Assembly: GCA_942159475.1 (NCBI GenBank)
Contig: OW804094.1
Coordinates: 131,364,755 to 131,428,754, forward strand
Length of the DNA stretch: 64,000 bases
Direction of reading: 5' to 3'
Source: Sthenelais limicola
Taxonomy: Eukaryota > Annelida > Polychaeta > Phyllodocida > Sigalionidae
Position 1 is the first letter of the stretch. Every line of letters begins with the position of its first letter. The notes beneath the pieces are model-generated. The model was given only the letters and a program-made list of their open reading frames with translations, was not told the origin of the DNA and did no database searches. Positions 36,835-46,579 of the stretch are shown here, piece by piece. Made by a program: the position numbers and the translations under genes.

Positions 36835-37616
36835 GGAGCCTCCCACCGCTATCTCCATCTTTTCTCCTTCCTGGTCGTTTTCCGCTGCTTCTCCTTCAGC
36901 CTTGGCGACCAGTCTTTCTCTCACTCTCATCCACGAACGACCAAGTAGGTTTCCTTTCTTATTCCACTTTTCTTGATCTAGGACGTTGTTGTCGTAGAGA
37001 CTCATCCCAATGCCCCATTTGGATACCACAGGTGAGGCTTCACCTATGACTTTATCGCCAGTAGCTAGGAGAAATTCCGCGATGAACTCGTTGTATTTCA
37101 CCTTTCTCTTTAATCCTCTCATTAGGGTCGCCTCAAGACCTTCATCCCATTGATCCCACACATCATCTGAGACATAGGCATCTAATGCTACCTTGCATCT
37201 CACAGGGTCGTCCAGGGTCAAAATATAATCCGCCTTTTGTAGGTCATCATCTAGAACTGCTTTTGCGTGAGCCAAGTACTGCTCGATGCAGAAGAACCAT
37301 TTTTTACCCACTTTAAACTGTGCTGCATAATGGTTAGAGAGCGGGCATTCTCTGGTAAAAAACACAAATGTCCACTCATCTTCTCTCTTGGCTAGGTATC
37401 CTGGTGTAAACTGTTTAGGTAACATTTCAAGCTGATCATATCTGTACCTTCTTTGCCCTAGTATTATGTCTCCATGGGCGTTGATAACTTGCTGATATCT
37501 TTGTGATTCCCTTGCTGCGGCTACGCACGGTCTTGCCCTTGCTATTCTCTTTCTTATCTTGTCGGGGAGATCCTTTCTGAGCCAGTACAGCCTCTTACCG
37601 TTAGGACCGCCTTCAT
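36832..37616 (-). CDS. LINE ORF1, C-terminal part with NADAR domain
   Basis: This frame opens at about 37616 with PNGKRLYWLRKDLPDKIRKR, the end of the RNA-binding region of ORF1. It runs without a break into a domain I recognise as NADAR (YbiA/DUF1768-like). Counting from the Met at 37425: CPLSN (27-31), IEQYLAHAKA (47-56), a TGD turn (122-124), EAS (129-131), KWGIG (136-140) and GNLLG (158-162), then the closing helix RSWMRVRERL. The domain is about 160 residues, normal for the family. It ends with an acidic tail and TAG at 36832. NADAR proteins bind or process ADP-ribose-type ligands, and some bacterial ones reverse DNA ADP-ribosylation. The role in this LINE is inference. The position expected to hold Asp before WG appears to be Val. 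Confidence 0.85.
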
Positions 37617-38213
37617 ATTTGTCACATCATCGAAGGTAATTAATATGGGTGCAGCTTTGCCCCTGCCCATTCGTTTTACCTCATATTGGACTGCTTTGGA
37701 CATGCCCATGGAGTTTTCCAGGACGTGTGCGACCTTGTTTTTTAAGAGATTGTCATCTTCGTTCTCTTCTTTTCTAGCCCCATCCAGTATCAGATTGAGT
37801 TCCATATCTTTTATTTGCTGTTTCAGCTGTGTTTCCTCACTACCTATCTCGGCCATGTCAATGGCAACTAGTCTTGGGTCCGACTTTTTCACCATGTTTA
37901 TTTTAAGGAGTTCAATCTCCTCTTTTTGCCGTCCTATCTCTGTCTCCATCTTGTCTGCTCTGATGTCCCTGTTGAAGTTATCTCCTTCAATCTTATCAAC
38001 AGCAATGATAGTATCACCGATCTTTTTGTCACGACCTTCATTTCCCTCAGCGAACTTGGTTTTCAGTTCGTCGAACATAGTCCTGATTTCCTCATTTGAA
38101 ATCTTCGCCATTTCACTTACTTTTTTCTTACTTGCTGATTTTTCAAAGTCCTCACCTTCTCTTTTCCTCTTATTGGGATCCTTATCCACCGTGGAAGTCA
38201 TTAAATCCAGCAA
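37554..38213 (-). CDS. LINE ORF1, N-terminal coiled-coil and RRM-like part
   Basis: Begins at ATG 38213 and runs 219 codons to a frameshift-induced stop. A basic patch (KRKREG, SKKK) is followed by a long, charged, heptad-like helix region (about residues 35-130) suited to coiled-coil multimerisation. An RRM-like segment follows, with LNLILDGARKEEN and APILITFDDVTNMKAVL, as in L1-type ORF1 RNA-binding proteins. After about residue 203 the sequence becomes nonsense while the correct continuation appears in the next frame, placing a one-base shift between about 37590 and 37625. The protein would package the element RNA. Confidence 0.85.
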   Translation of the reverse strand: MLDLMTSTVDKDPNKRKREGEDFEKSASKKKVSEMAKISNEEIRTMFDELKTKFAEGNEGRDKKIGDTIIAVDKIEGDNFNRDIRADKMETEIGRQKEEIELLKINMVKKSDPRLVAIDMAEIGSEETQLKQQIKDMELNLILDGARKEENEDDNLLKNKVAHVLENSMGMSKAVQYEVKRMGRGKAAPILITFDDVTNMKAVLTVRGCTGSERISPTR

Positions 38214-38949
38214 TTACTCGCACTTTTGGGTACTCCAGGTTTGTTATTGTTTTGCCCGGAAGCTTACTTTACACTTTGTCTTCCGGTTCTTTTGCCATGC
38301 GCAGACTTCCTTATTAGGAAATCAGGTCGGGCTGACCTAGTTCCAGTGTCTATTTCTCGTGTACGTACTGATCACTATGTGTGTTTTCGGTAATCAACAT
38401 AAAGCTCCAAGCATGTTCAGTTATTCTAGATATTCACATTACCTTTACAACACTTGATGTTCTTGCTTTTGTAATTCGAATCAATTACTCGGCCAGTAGC
38501 GTTGTGTCCAGCGTGGTTTGGTTGTGCTTTGCGCATGCGCGGCGGCAAACTCAAACACCTTCTTTTAATCGTCTATTTTCACTTTATGTCCTATTTTGTC
38601 ACACTTTTACACTTATAGTCCATGTGCTCTACAAGGTCAGGTATCTTATGCTATAAGATGTTCCAGCTCTATAACTTCAATGCACAGTATATGTCCACGT
38701 TAAATTCGCGCCCTGGAGATGCCCTGGGGCAAGATGGCGCCTTGTTAATCCAGCGTGTTTCTTTTAGTCCAGAATCGAAAGATCTGATTTTCACTTAACA
38801 AGTCCGATTTGAGTCCTCAACTTTAGTTTTCCTTGATCTATGTGACTTTATACAGACACTAGACGTTTTTCCTTTATCACACTTATGGCTTAGCTGAAAA
38901 AAAAGGGACGAACAGACCGAGGTCTCTTTGGGTACCTTCTCGCTTTCCC
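38214..38949 (-). promoter_or_regulatory. LINE 5'UTR / internal promoter region
   Basis: The element sequence between the right target duplication and ORF1. It is GC-richer than the flanks and contains GCGCATGCGC at 38531-38540, a perfect NRF1-type palindrome. It also has AAGATGGCGCC at 38731-38741, a YY1-like site that reads on the strand opposite to ORF1. Such sites are typical of TATA-less internal promoters of LINEs; activity is inferred. Confidence 0.55.
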
Positions 38950-38963
38950 GTAAATCAACTCTT
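38950..38963. repeat. LINE target site duplication, right copy
   Basis: GTAAATCAACTCTT, identical to 32272-32285, directly abutting the 5' end of the LINE. Confidence 0.9.
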
Positions 38964-39191
38964 AAATTCCAATGATATCTGATATGTATTTAATACTTTA
39001 TATTATAAGGACAGCGTCTCCTAACAGGGGGCATACATTTAACTGTTGTGGTAACTCTCTAACTAATTAGTACCTAGGATTGTACCTATAGATCTGCATT
39101 GGCATCTTATCCGTCCCCTTCAATATCATTTCGCCACCCCCTCTTCCTCCCCTCTATCTCCCATAATGTCCCGTCCTGCTGCCCCCTCCCT

Positions 39192-39203
39192 CCCCCCCCC
39201 CCC
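39192..39203 (+). repeat. Poly-C run (12 bases)
   Basis: Twelve consecutive C, abutting the right copy of the 73 bp dispersed repeat. Confidence 0.95.
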
Positions 39204-39273
39204 AGGCCCATAGAGCGCATACCGATAAGGTGGGCGCGGAGAGGACGTCACAGTAAGGGATTGGCACGACTAG
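39202..39273 (+). repeat. 73 bp dispersed repeat, right copy
   Basis: Direct copy of 31625-31697 with about a dozen differences, many of them at CpG positions (GCGCG against GCACG, CACGG against CACAG). Confidence 0.85.
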
Positions 39274-40124
39274 CTACCGGTGCTACATATCACTTTATAT
39301 GGTAGCGCATCGGGGCCGTTTTGACGGGTCCATTTTTGCGTGGGGATGTTTTGACAGGCATTCACCACAACAATCAGTGATTACATGTACATTTTATATG
39401 CTACACAGCTATATAAAAGGGGTTTTTGATATATACCTGTACTTTTCTCATTACAGAAGCTGGCACGAGGAAGAAATGCATCAAAAGAAAATGATACACT
39501 AAAATGATGAAATGATGAAGTCTGCCCCCCCCCCCAAATTCAATGAATGAAAAAAACAAATAAATAATTAAGAGGTATTTTCTTGGGCCAGTACAGGCCT
39601 CCCCCACCCAGCTTTTACACGCACCACTGAGCAATCCAAGCCGCCACCGCCTCGGTAAGGCGACTGATTTTACGCGCTTAGCGCGTGGTGACGTCACTAC
39701 CCACTCACGGCCGCCAGTAGAAAGGTACGCGAAAAGCCAATATAGATAAGCGCTATGAGCGTGCAACAAGTTGACCCGCCTTTCGCGTACTTTCACTAGG
39801 GAAATGCGTGAACACTTACCACAGTGTAGTCAAGAATTACCTATCATGAATTTTCGGTCACTAAAGGTATATAAATGCCAGCACTGCAGCAGGCGGAAAT
39901 TCAAGAAACTAATGCATGAAAAAATAGAAATCATGATATTTTTTCCAAACTTCGTCTTGAGAAAGAACATGGTTGGGGGAATACAAAAAGCCAAATACAC
40001 AGGATGTTATCATATCATTTTGTGTTTTAGGGATGACTGAAGTTTACTTCCATTCACTATTGATGTCAATGGGGGAAAACTCACCATGCAAGTTCAGCTG
40101 AATAACTTTTTTTAGTTCAATGAC

Positions 40125-40147
40125 GGGGGGGGGGGGGGGGGGGGGGG
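40125..40147 (+). repeat. Poly-G run (23 bases)
   Basis: An uninterrupted run of 23 G. It is a strong G-quadruplex candidate and a likely site of sequencing or assembly length error. Confidence 0.95.
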
Positions 40148-40743
40148 TAGAATAACATGTCAGCTGGGTTCGCACAACCATGTACTTTCTATATCCAAAG
40201 TTTTAAAAAATCTATTATTCCTTCACTTTTTATTAAACACCGGTTGTAGTTATAGTTGGCATTTGCCTTTGATACCTACTACCGTACACTTCAGCTATCA
40301 TTAGGCACATCCAGTATGGTAGATCCAGTACGGCATTTCGCATTGATATTTCATAAAATGTTGTATCAACTTTTAGCAACGTTAGAACATACAATTTTCA
40401 TGATTATACTTCTATGTGACACTTGTACATGGAAACTGATTACTTACTTACTTATTAATGTTTACTGTGAACGGAGATTAGATAAAGGTAGATATGTGAC
40501 AAAGAAAAAAGATAACAAGATAGGCATGATCGGGAAGACCTCTTTTTGAGATGACCACAACCTGTTTGTCGAAACATTTTTTTTCCACGTTTTGGAAATA
40601 TTTTATTCACACAACATCAGAACGGTCTCACAAATTCAGGTGATTTTCGTAGGCCCTGATGCAGAATATCTTTTTACAATTGCAAAGCAGGGATAACGTA
40701 ATATTTTATATGATATATGATGATCTAAATTTAACTTTTGTTA

Positions 40744-40997
40744 TAGCGGAACTCTACTATAGGTAAAAAACGGCGCCAACAGGCAAAATTCGTCGCCGAC
40801 ATTTCTAAAAATTCGGAAAATTCGACATGACTAAAAATTCTAGTGGATGAGGGAGTAAAATAGGTTGTTGGCAACACATTTATTTGTTGCCAACAATTGC
40901 AAAATATCTAACTTGATTAGATATTTCGTCGCAAAAAAATCGTCTCAGCCGTTTTTGCCTGTTGGCGCCGTTTTTTACCTATAGTGGAGTTCCGCTA
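40744..40997. mobile_element. PIF/Harbinger-like MITE, family C, copy 2
   Basis: 254 bp flanked by TTA at 40741-40743 and 40998-41000. The left tip is TAGCGGAACTCTACTATAGG and the reversed right tip is TAGCGGAACTCCACTATAGG. Both continue as TAAAAAACGGCGCCAACAGG then CAAAA. Inside are TTGTTGCCAACAA palindromes and a TCTAGTGGATGAG word. No coding capacity. Confidence 0.9.
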
Positions 40998-41000
40998 TTA

Positions 41001-41706
41001 TGCCGGAACTCCACTATAGAAAAAAACGGCGCCAACAGGCAAAACGTGTCGCCGACATTCCTAAAAATTGTTTGCAACACTTTTTTCCGGCGTCGGCGCG
41101 CAAAAATCACTAGTGGAAGAGGGGTAAAATAGGTTGTTGGCAACAAATTTATTTGTTGCCAACAATTGCAAAATATCTAACTTGATTAGATATTTGTTGC
41201 CACGCTCCATTTGTCGGCGCTGCACCTGGCCAGTGGAGGAGCTGTAAAAAAGTGTTGCAGCTAAATTTCTCGGCGCGCCAACAAAATTAATGACCTTGAC
41301 CCGCATGACCGCTACCTGCAGCCAATCACAGCCTTGGATAGATGAATGTCCTACTTTCAGAAACACAACACTAGCACGTGGGTGCCTAGGCGGCCAGTTG
41401 AAAGTAGGAATATGCTTAGCTTTATTTAGACATCACAGTAAAACTATTCAAAGGAGATTAATGAGACTTTGGGGACATTATGTACACATCCGTGTCATAT
41501 TATATGAATTAGCATTTGATTCTGTCATGTAGATTTAGTCGTTTATGAGGAGCTTTATATGTGGGCAGTGGAACAAGAGTAAATTCGTTTTAACTTCGAA
41601 AGATTAAAGTAAAATTGGGGAATTCTCTGAACTCAAATAGGCCTGCGTTTGAGAAATATTTAAGTTGTATCTTGGCGCCGTTTTTTACCTATGTGGAGTT
41701 CCGCTA
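41001..41706. mobile_element. PIF/Harbinger-like element, family C, copy 3
   Basis: Begins directly after the right TTA of copy 2 with TGCCGGAACTCCACTATAG and ends with the reversed counterpart at 41672-41706 (GGCGCCGTTTTTTACCTATG then TGGAGTTCCGCTA). At 706 bp it is longer than copies 1 and 2 because of a core at about 41290-41670, which carries CAGCCAATCACA and CACGTG. The right flank is GAA rather than TTA, so its target duplication is incomplete. No transposase frame. Confidence 0.75.
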
Positions 41707-42145
41707 GAAAGTTGATGCAGCTATCTGTAGGTTACATTATGGTTGCATAAAATAGTTTGCGTTCTAGGTATATTTGATACTTACACTTTAATGCATTTAT
41801 GTCATCAACTATAATCGAACTATTTCATAACCTATTTACACACATCTCACACTCTCCCTTTGTACACAAATGGGAATCTCCGAACATTTCAAGGCCATTT
41901 AAAAGATTCAAACAGGATTCAGGGCCATGTGATTATATTTCGGGCCCTTGGACCCATATGTTAATGTTCCAACCCTTGAATGTATTTGCCCAAATTCTAG
42001 GTTTTTCCAGGCCCCATTATTGAAATATACAATTGATATTAAAAGTGTAGGCTACATAAAAGCATATCCTATTTTATACTTAGTGTTATATGAATGTTTT
42101 TCATGTGTCTTTTGCATCACAAATATCCTAGCTTGATTTTTAAAA

Positions 42146-42190
42146 GGAGGGGGCACGCACCCCTGCACCCTCCTCCTAAATCCACCCCTG
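42146..42190 (-). mobile_element. Terminus of a DNA transposon (hAT-like tip)
   Basis: Read on the minus strand the sequence begins CAGGGGTGGATTTAGGAGGA and continues as GGGTGCAGGGGTGCGTGCCC. The CAGGGGYGGATYYAGG tip is a common end of hAT-like elements. I did not find the opposite end, so this is a solo or degraded terminus. Confidence 0.45.
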
Positions 42191-42330
42191 TTCTCCTCTC
42201 CCTTTCGCTCTTCTATCTCTCTCTCTACTCTCTTTCTGTCTAGAGACTCCCCCCTTCACTTTTCTCTTACTGTTCTTCTTCTTCCGTTCTCTTCCACTTC
42301 TTTCTCTCCCTCCTCTTTCTCACTTTGAAC
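42191..42330 (+). repeat. CT-rich low-complexity tract
   Basis: About 140 bases of pyrimidine-rich sequence (TCTCCTCTCCC and TCTATCTCTCTCTC type). Confidence 0.85.
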
Positions 42331-42931
42331 ACAGTTTGTTAGGCGACAATGGTCCCATTAAGCACCATGTATACAATTATGATTTTAATTGGCTGGAAAT
42401 AATTCAAACCAACATTATGTTCAAATGTTTAAATAATGACTAGCATATATTTCTTTATTTTAATCAGATATTCATTTGATATCTTTAAAAGTTCTTATCT
42501 GAATTGCTCTTTAATAAGAGTGTTCCTGTTAGGCGACAAAAGGCTACCCCAAATATATTGCTTTTTATATGAATAATTACTTATAACAAACAAATTAAAA
42601 TAAGTTAAAGGGTTAACTATAATGACAATTTGTAATAAATTGATATCTTACCTTGTCATATTATAACAAATTGATAACATTTTGACTGGTTAATTATTGG
42701 TTAATTATTTTCAAGCAAGGCATTCATGGAAGAGCTGTAAAAATGCAGAAAGTTCTTGACTTATTCCTGTTATTGTAACTGTATGATTAATGGAAATAAA
42801 GATTTATATACATATATAAATTAATAGCAGATCATGCTAACATCAATACCCAAATATGATTCACTAATCTCTGAGAATTATGGAGATATGAATTATAATT
42901 AAGGGATCATAAATTATGAGTGAGGAAAGAT

Positions 42932-43212
42932 GTCGGCAACACTTTCAAGGCACTAGTGGAGTAGCATTCACAACAATTTCATATACGTCGCCAACACAAT
43001 TTTCATGACGGTAACACATTCTAGCTAAGTGGAAGAGTGGCCCTGCAACAAATCTCAAGGCATATACAACAATTACCAGAGAAATCGGCAACAAATTTGA
43101 TCCTCTTCCACTTGCATTTTTGTTGCAGACATAAAATGACTGGTCTTTTGTTGGCAACAAAAAATTCGTCGCAGCCGTTTTTTGCAGTTTTTCCCATAGT
43201 GGAGTTCCTGCA
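42932..43212. mobile_element. PIF/Harbinger-like family C fragment, copy 4
   Basis: The right end matches family C (GCAGCCGTTTTTTGCAG, then CCCATAGTGGAGTTCCTGCA) and is followed by TTA at 43213-43215. Internal words TGTCGGCAACAC, CTAGTGGAGTAG, AGTGGAAGAG and CTCTTCCACTTG are the family modules. I found no matching left terminus, so the copy is truncated or diverged on that side. Confidence 0.65.
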
Positions 43213-44235
43213 TTACGGGTGGTAATTTGGCGAAGTTTGATGTAGTTTAATATTAATGAGGATGATATGGGGGGTGATAATTACTGGCTTGTTTTGTTTA
43301 TATAGTCTATTTTTTGCAGTGGGAGTATGGTGGGGTTGGACCTCAACGAAGAGGACATCGATCAAACTTTGCAAATCTTTACATTTGTCATTTGATATAC
43401 CTAATGTCATAATTTTATTTTATATATACATGGCAAGATGGTAATGAGACATACAGTAGAAAATACAAGTACAAGGTACCTATACATGGTTTAGCGGGTA
43501 CCCAAGTTACAGGTAGAACTACAGCTATATACAATCATGGGTGTGAATGAGTACGTACTTTGTTCTAATCAACAAAAGACCAGTGAACCACCCCTTTACC
43601 TACAGAACCACAGCACAACAACAGCAACACATCTGTCACAAATTTATAATAATTATGTATACAGTGTCTCTTTCAGTGAGTCAGGAAGGAAACCTTCACG
43701 GTCAATTTCCTATTCATAATTAAAGACAGAACATATTTAAGGTCCCTATAAAAGTACCGGATATTAAGGAAATAGTGTGGTAATGCTATCAGTTTCACAT
43801 CTAGTGTTGGTTTAAAATATGACTGCATGAAAAATATGTCACATATCAGCTCGCATTTATAACATATAGATATTGACAACAAATTTAATCAACACATGTA
43901 CCATGTACTAACTTGTTGGTGATATATTATAGTCGGTAACATAAAGGAACAAGAGATGGAAATTTGGGTTTCTTGATGGTAGTACATTGAGGTACATCTT
44001 ATAACTCTTTGGTGTACCTCCATTGGCCTAGTTGATAGCTGAGGGTACCCTTAAGCTGTGATTTCACTGAATCGCTTTTTTAATCCACTCATGGTCTGCT
44101 CTTTTATATTCCCCAAGCCAGCCAGAAGGAAAAGGGTGAGCTGGTTTAGTCCCTGACTGGAACAGTTCAGAAGCTATAACCACCTAAAACAGAGACTAAA
44201 CGGATTAATTCCCTCCATTCTGGGCCTGCTGGTTT

Positions 44236-44272
44236 GTGTATAATCTCTCGGCTTCGCCTCGGGATTATACAC
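44236..44272. repeat. Perfect-ended hairpin
   Basis: GTGTATAATC pairs with GATTATACAC across a CTCGGCTTCGCCTCG-like inner stem, giving a 37 bp near-palindrome. It is possibly the centre of a foldback element. Confidence 0.7.
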
Positions 44273-45373
44273 CGAACAGTGCACCTGAAGCCCCTCAATG
44301 TCAGTCATTATCTTTAATAACCAACTCTTGACGCTTAAAATTTGTACATATGTGGGCCTAGGTGTGGCAAGGCCCACCCATTAATAATTGACTCGCGTTG
44401 AGTAATGGCATTATGGAAGTAACATCTACGCAGTGTAGCACAAGAGATATGTACATATGAAATATTAGGGCTATGCCACAAGCAGGTGTAAACACTGGTA
44501 AGTGTTACTGCAATAATTATACTAATAAACGGAAATAGCTGGAGGAAGAGTCAGAGTGTTTCATTCTCATCGGTGCAGTGGTCTTTGTGCAGGGGAAACT
44601 CTTTTATTGACGTGCTGAGCTCATTAGCAAGCTGTTAACATGAAAAACACCACTTATGTTTTAGGTAAGACCCATAAAGAAACCTTCGCTCTCACCAGAC
44701 CATCATTTCTATACAACTTACTCTCAACTCAGTGGATTATTTATTTCGAAGCTAGGCTTATCGATGCAGGACTCATTTCACTTGCAGACATTAACTTTTT
44801 AGAAACTGTGGTTCCATTATTGATGTTTAATGGTGATAAATCTGTCGTGCCCACCTATTCTGAAGGACAATGCATGAACCACTGGGTGTGGCTATGAAAA
44901 CCGAGTCTCTACTTAGTTGATACAATTTGTTCAGTTTAGTTCCTCGAGATATATTTTAACATGTGTCGTGGGGAAGGAATTATGTAAAAATGTTAAAATG
45001 GGATGTTGAGTATTGAACTGTTTTATGTAATTGTATTGAAGTAATGGTTGATATGTAGAAGGATATCGTGATAATCTTTGATAATTTTCTTTGTTTAAAC
45101 ACTAATTTCGAAGTTGTTTGTAGTGATACAGGTAACGCTTGAGAATATCCATGATGGACACAGCCTATTTACATATGAACCTATTAAATGTATTGGCCTT
45201 AATTGAAATTTTAAAAAGGTTCCGGAAAAGTGGTCTAGATGGTTCCCCCACAAACCCAGCCTAGACTATAGGCTCTATAGCAGAATATGAACGGTGAATT
45301 ATAATGTGTTGCTTGCAGCGATTGGCATGGAAATGGGGGATTAAAGAACATAATAGCGATTGTTAATAGTCAT

Positions 45374-45456
45374 AGCTATCACGATCGTGAGAGGCGGGTG
45401 TTGGCTATTGCTAGGGTGTTGGCTATCACGAGGATGTTGGCTTTCATAAGGGCGAA
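45374..45456 (+). repeat. Reiterated GGCTATCACGA motif, left group
   Basis: About three 18 bp units of the form GGTGTTGGCTATNNCNA, preceded by a single GCTATCACGATCGTGA. Related units occur at 46474-46575. Confidence 0.7.
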
Positions 45457-46070
45457 AACATATGATTGATATTAATCATTAATTGGACTAATTATGAAAT
45501 AATTATGGATTCAGCACTTAATAACTTTGATTATGATTGGAAATTGACATTCCATATTTCTCCTCACTATTTTCGGATATAGTTGCATCCAATACAATCT
45601 CTTAATAATTCATACTGTCCTTCTTGCATAGTTTATAATTAATTTTACCATTACTGCATACCCATATGTAGCTATCTATGGAAAATGGCTATCAGCATAT
45701 TACATATACACTGAGCATTTTATTCGATACTTTACACAACAGCTTATAAGAGTTTGTAGTACCTAATATATAAAGCTCAAGAAGGGTTTTTTTGTCAGAC
45801 ATGTTCTGGAAATGTGTGATCTCTCCAGCTGTCTTTTTGCCCTGTACAGTTCCGTCAGCTCTGTTCGGAGGACATTATGTGGTTTGTGAAGGTATCTGGG
45901 GTGGAAATGTGATTTTGAAGCCCTTTTTAATCAGGATATCCCCACTCTATTTAAAGCCTGGGAAAGCTCCTGTTTGGAAATAGAAGACATTTAGGTCATG
46001 CCTCTATGTCCCCCCATTCAAGGCAACGTGAGATTCCCTAGCAACACATCTCACAAGAGTCCCTATCAAC

Positions 46071-46344
46071 AGGGGGAGGGGAGGAAGGGTGATGAGGAGA
46101 GTGAAGAAGAGGGAGAGGGTGGAGAAATCGGAGAGTGAAAAAGATATGACAGACAGAAGAGGGGGAGGGAAAAGAGTGTGTAGGAGAGGGAAGGGGGAGA
46201 GAGGGGGAGGCAGGGAAAGCGGGGAGAGGGAGAGTGAAGAAGAGTTTTGGAGAATTGGAGAGGGGAGGGGTAAAAGGTATGAGAGACAGAAGAGGGGGAG
46301 GGGAAAGAGGGAGAGGTGGGAAGTGTGGGAGAGAGGGGGACCGG
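46071..46344 (+). repeat. Purine (GA/GGGA) tract
   Basis: About 270 bases almost entirely G and A on the plus strand. Apparent open frames on both strands here (92 and 129 codons) are low-complexity artefacts. Confidence 0.95.
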
Positions 46345-46473
46345 CCAGAGTACGGGCACTTTGCTAGTATGATATATATAGTATGAACAAGTATATATGA
46401 ATAGTAAATACATAAATAGGCACTTTTTTATACAAACAAACTCAAAAGAACACACTCAAATCTATCCCGTTCG

Positions 46474-46575
46474 TGAGAACTATCACGATAATGCCAGCTG
46501 TCACGAGCATGCAATATAGTGCTATCACGAAAATGCTGGCTGTGACAAAAATGCCAGCACTAACACCAGGATATT
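46474..46575 (-). repeat. Reiterated GGCTATCACGA motif, right group
   Basis: Contains CTATCACGATAATGCCAGC, GTGCTATCACGAAAATGC and TGGCTGTGACAAAAATGCCA, which share the TATCACGANNATGYTGGC word with the left group at 45.4 kb. Confidence 0.65.
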
Positions 46576-46579
46576 GGTG

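Larger units (their letters stand above)
32286..38949 (-). mobile_element. Full-length L1/Tx1-type LINE with NADAR-containing ORF1
   Basis: A complete 6.66 kb non-LTR retrotransposon on the minus strand. In element order: 5' end GGGAAAGCGAGAAGGTACCC, a 5'UTR of about 735 bp, ORF1 (coiled-coil, RRM-like region, NADAR domain), an inter-ORF spacer of about 300 bp, ORF2 (endonuclease, reverse transcriptase, Cys/His motif), a 3'UTR, AATAAA, and an A-rich tail (T-run at 32284-32300). Identical 14 bp target duplications flank it. The inferred nick, CTCTT/AAAT, matches the T/A-rich preference of L1-type endonucleases. ORF1 has one frameshift; ORF2 has one stop and one frameshift. The L1/Tx1 assignment rests on the endonuclease and RT motifs and on ORF1 type; the exact clade needs a phylogeny. 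Confidence 0.92.

Noticed and set aside
37645..38340. 231-codon plus-strand frame
   Set aside because: It is the antisense of LINE ORF1; the hydrophobic Ser/Phe/Leu content is the mirror of the charged coiled-coil on the minus strand.
44640..44897. 85-codon plus-strand frame starting MKNTTYVLGK
   Set aside because: No homology I recognise, and an internal GTAAGA follows soon after the ATG; plausible by chance at this length.
46066..46455. 129- and 92-codon frames on opposite strands
   Set aside because: Both are produced by the purine tract; the peptides are only Ser/Pro/Phe/Leu or Arg/Glu/Gly repeats.
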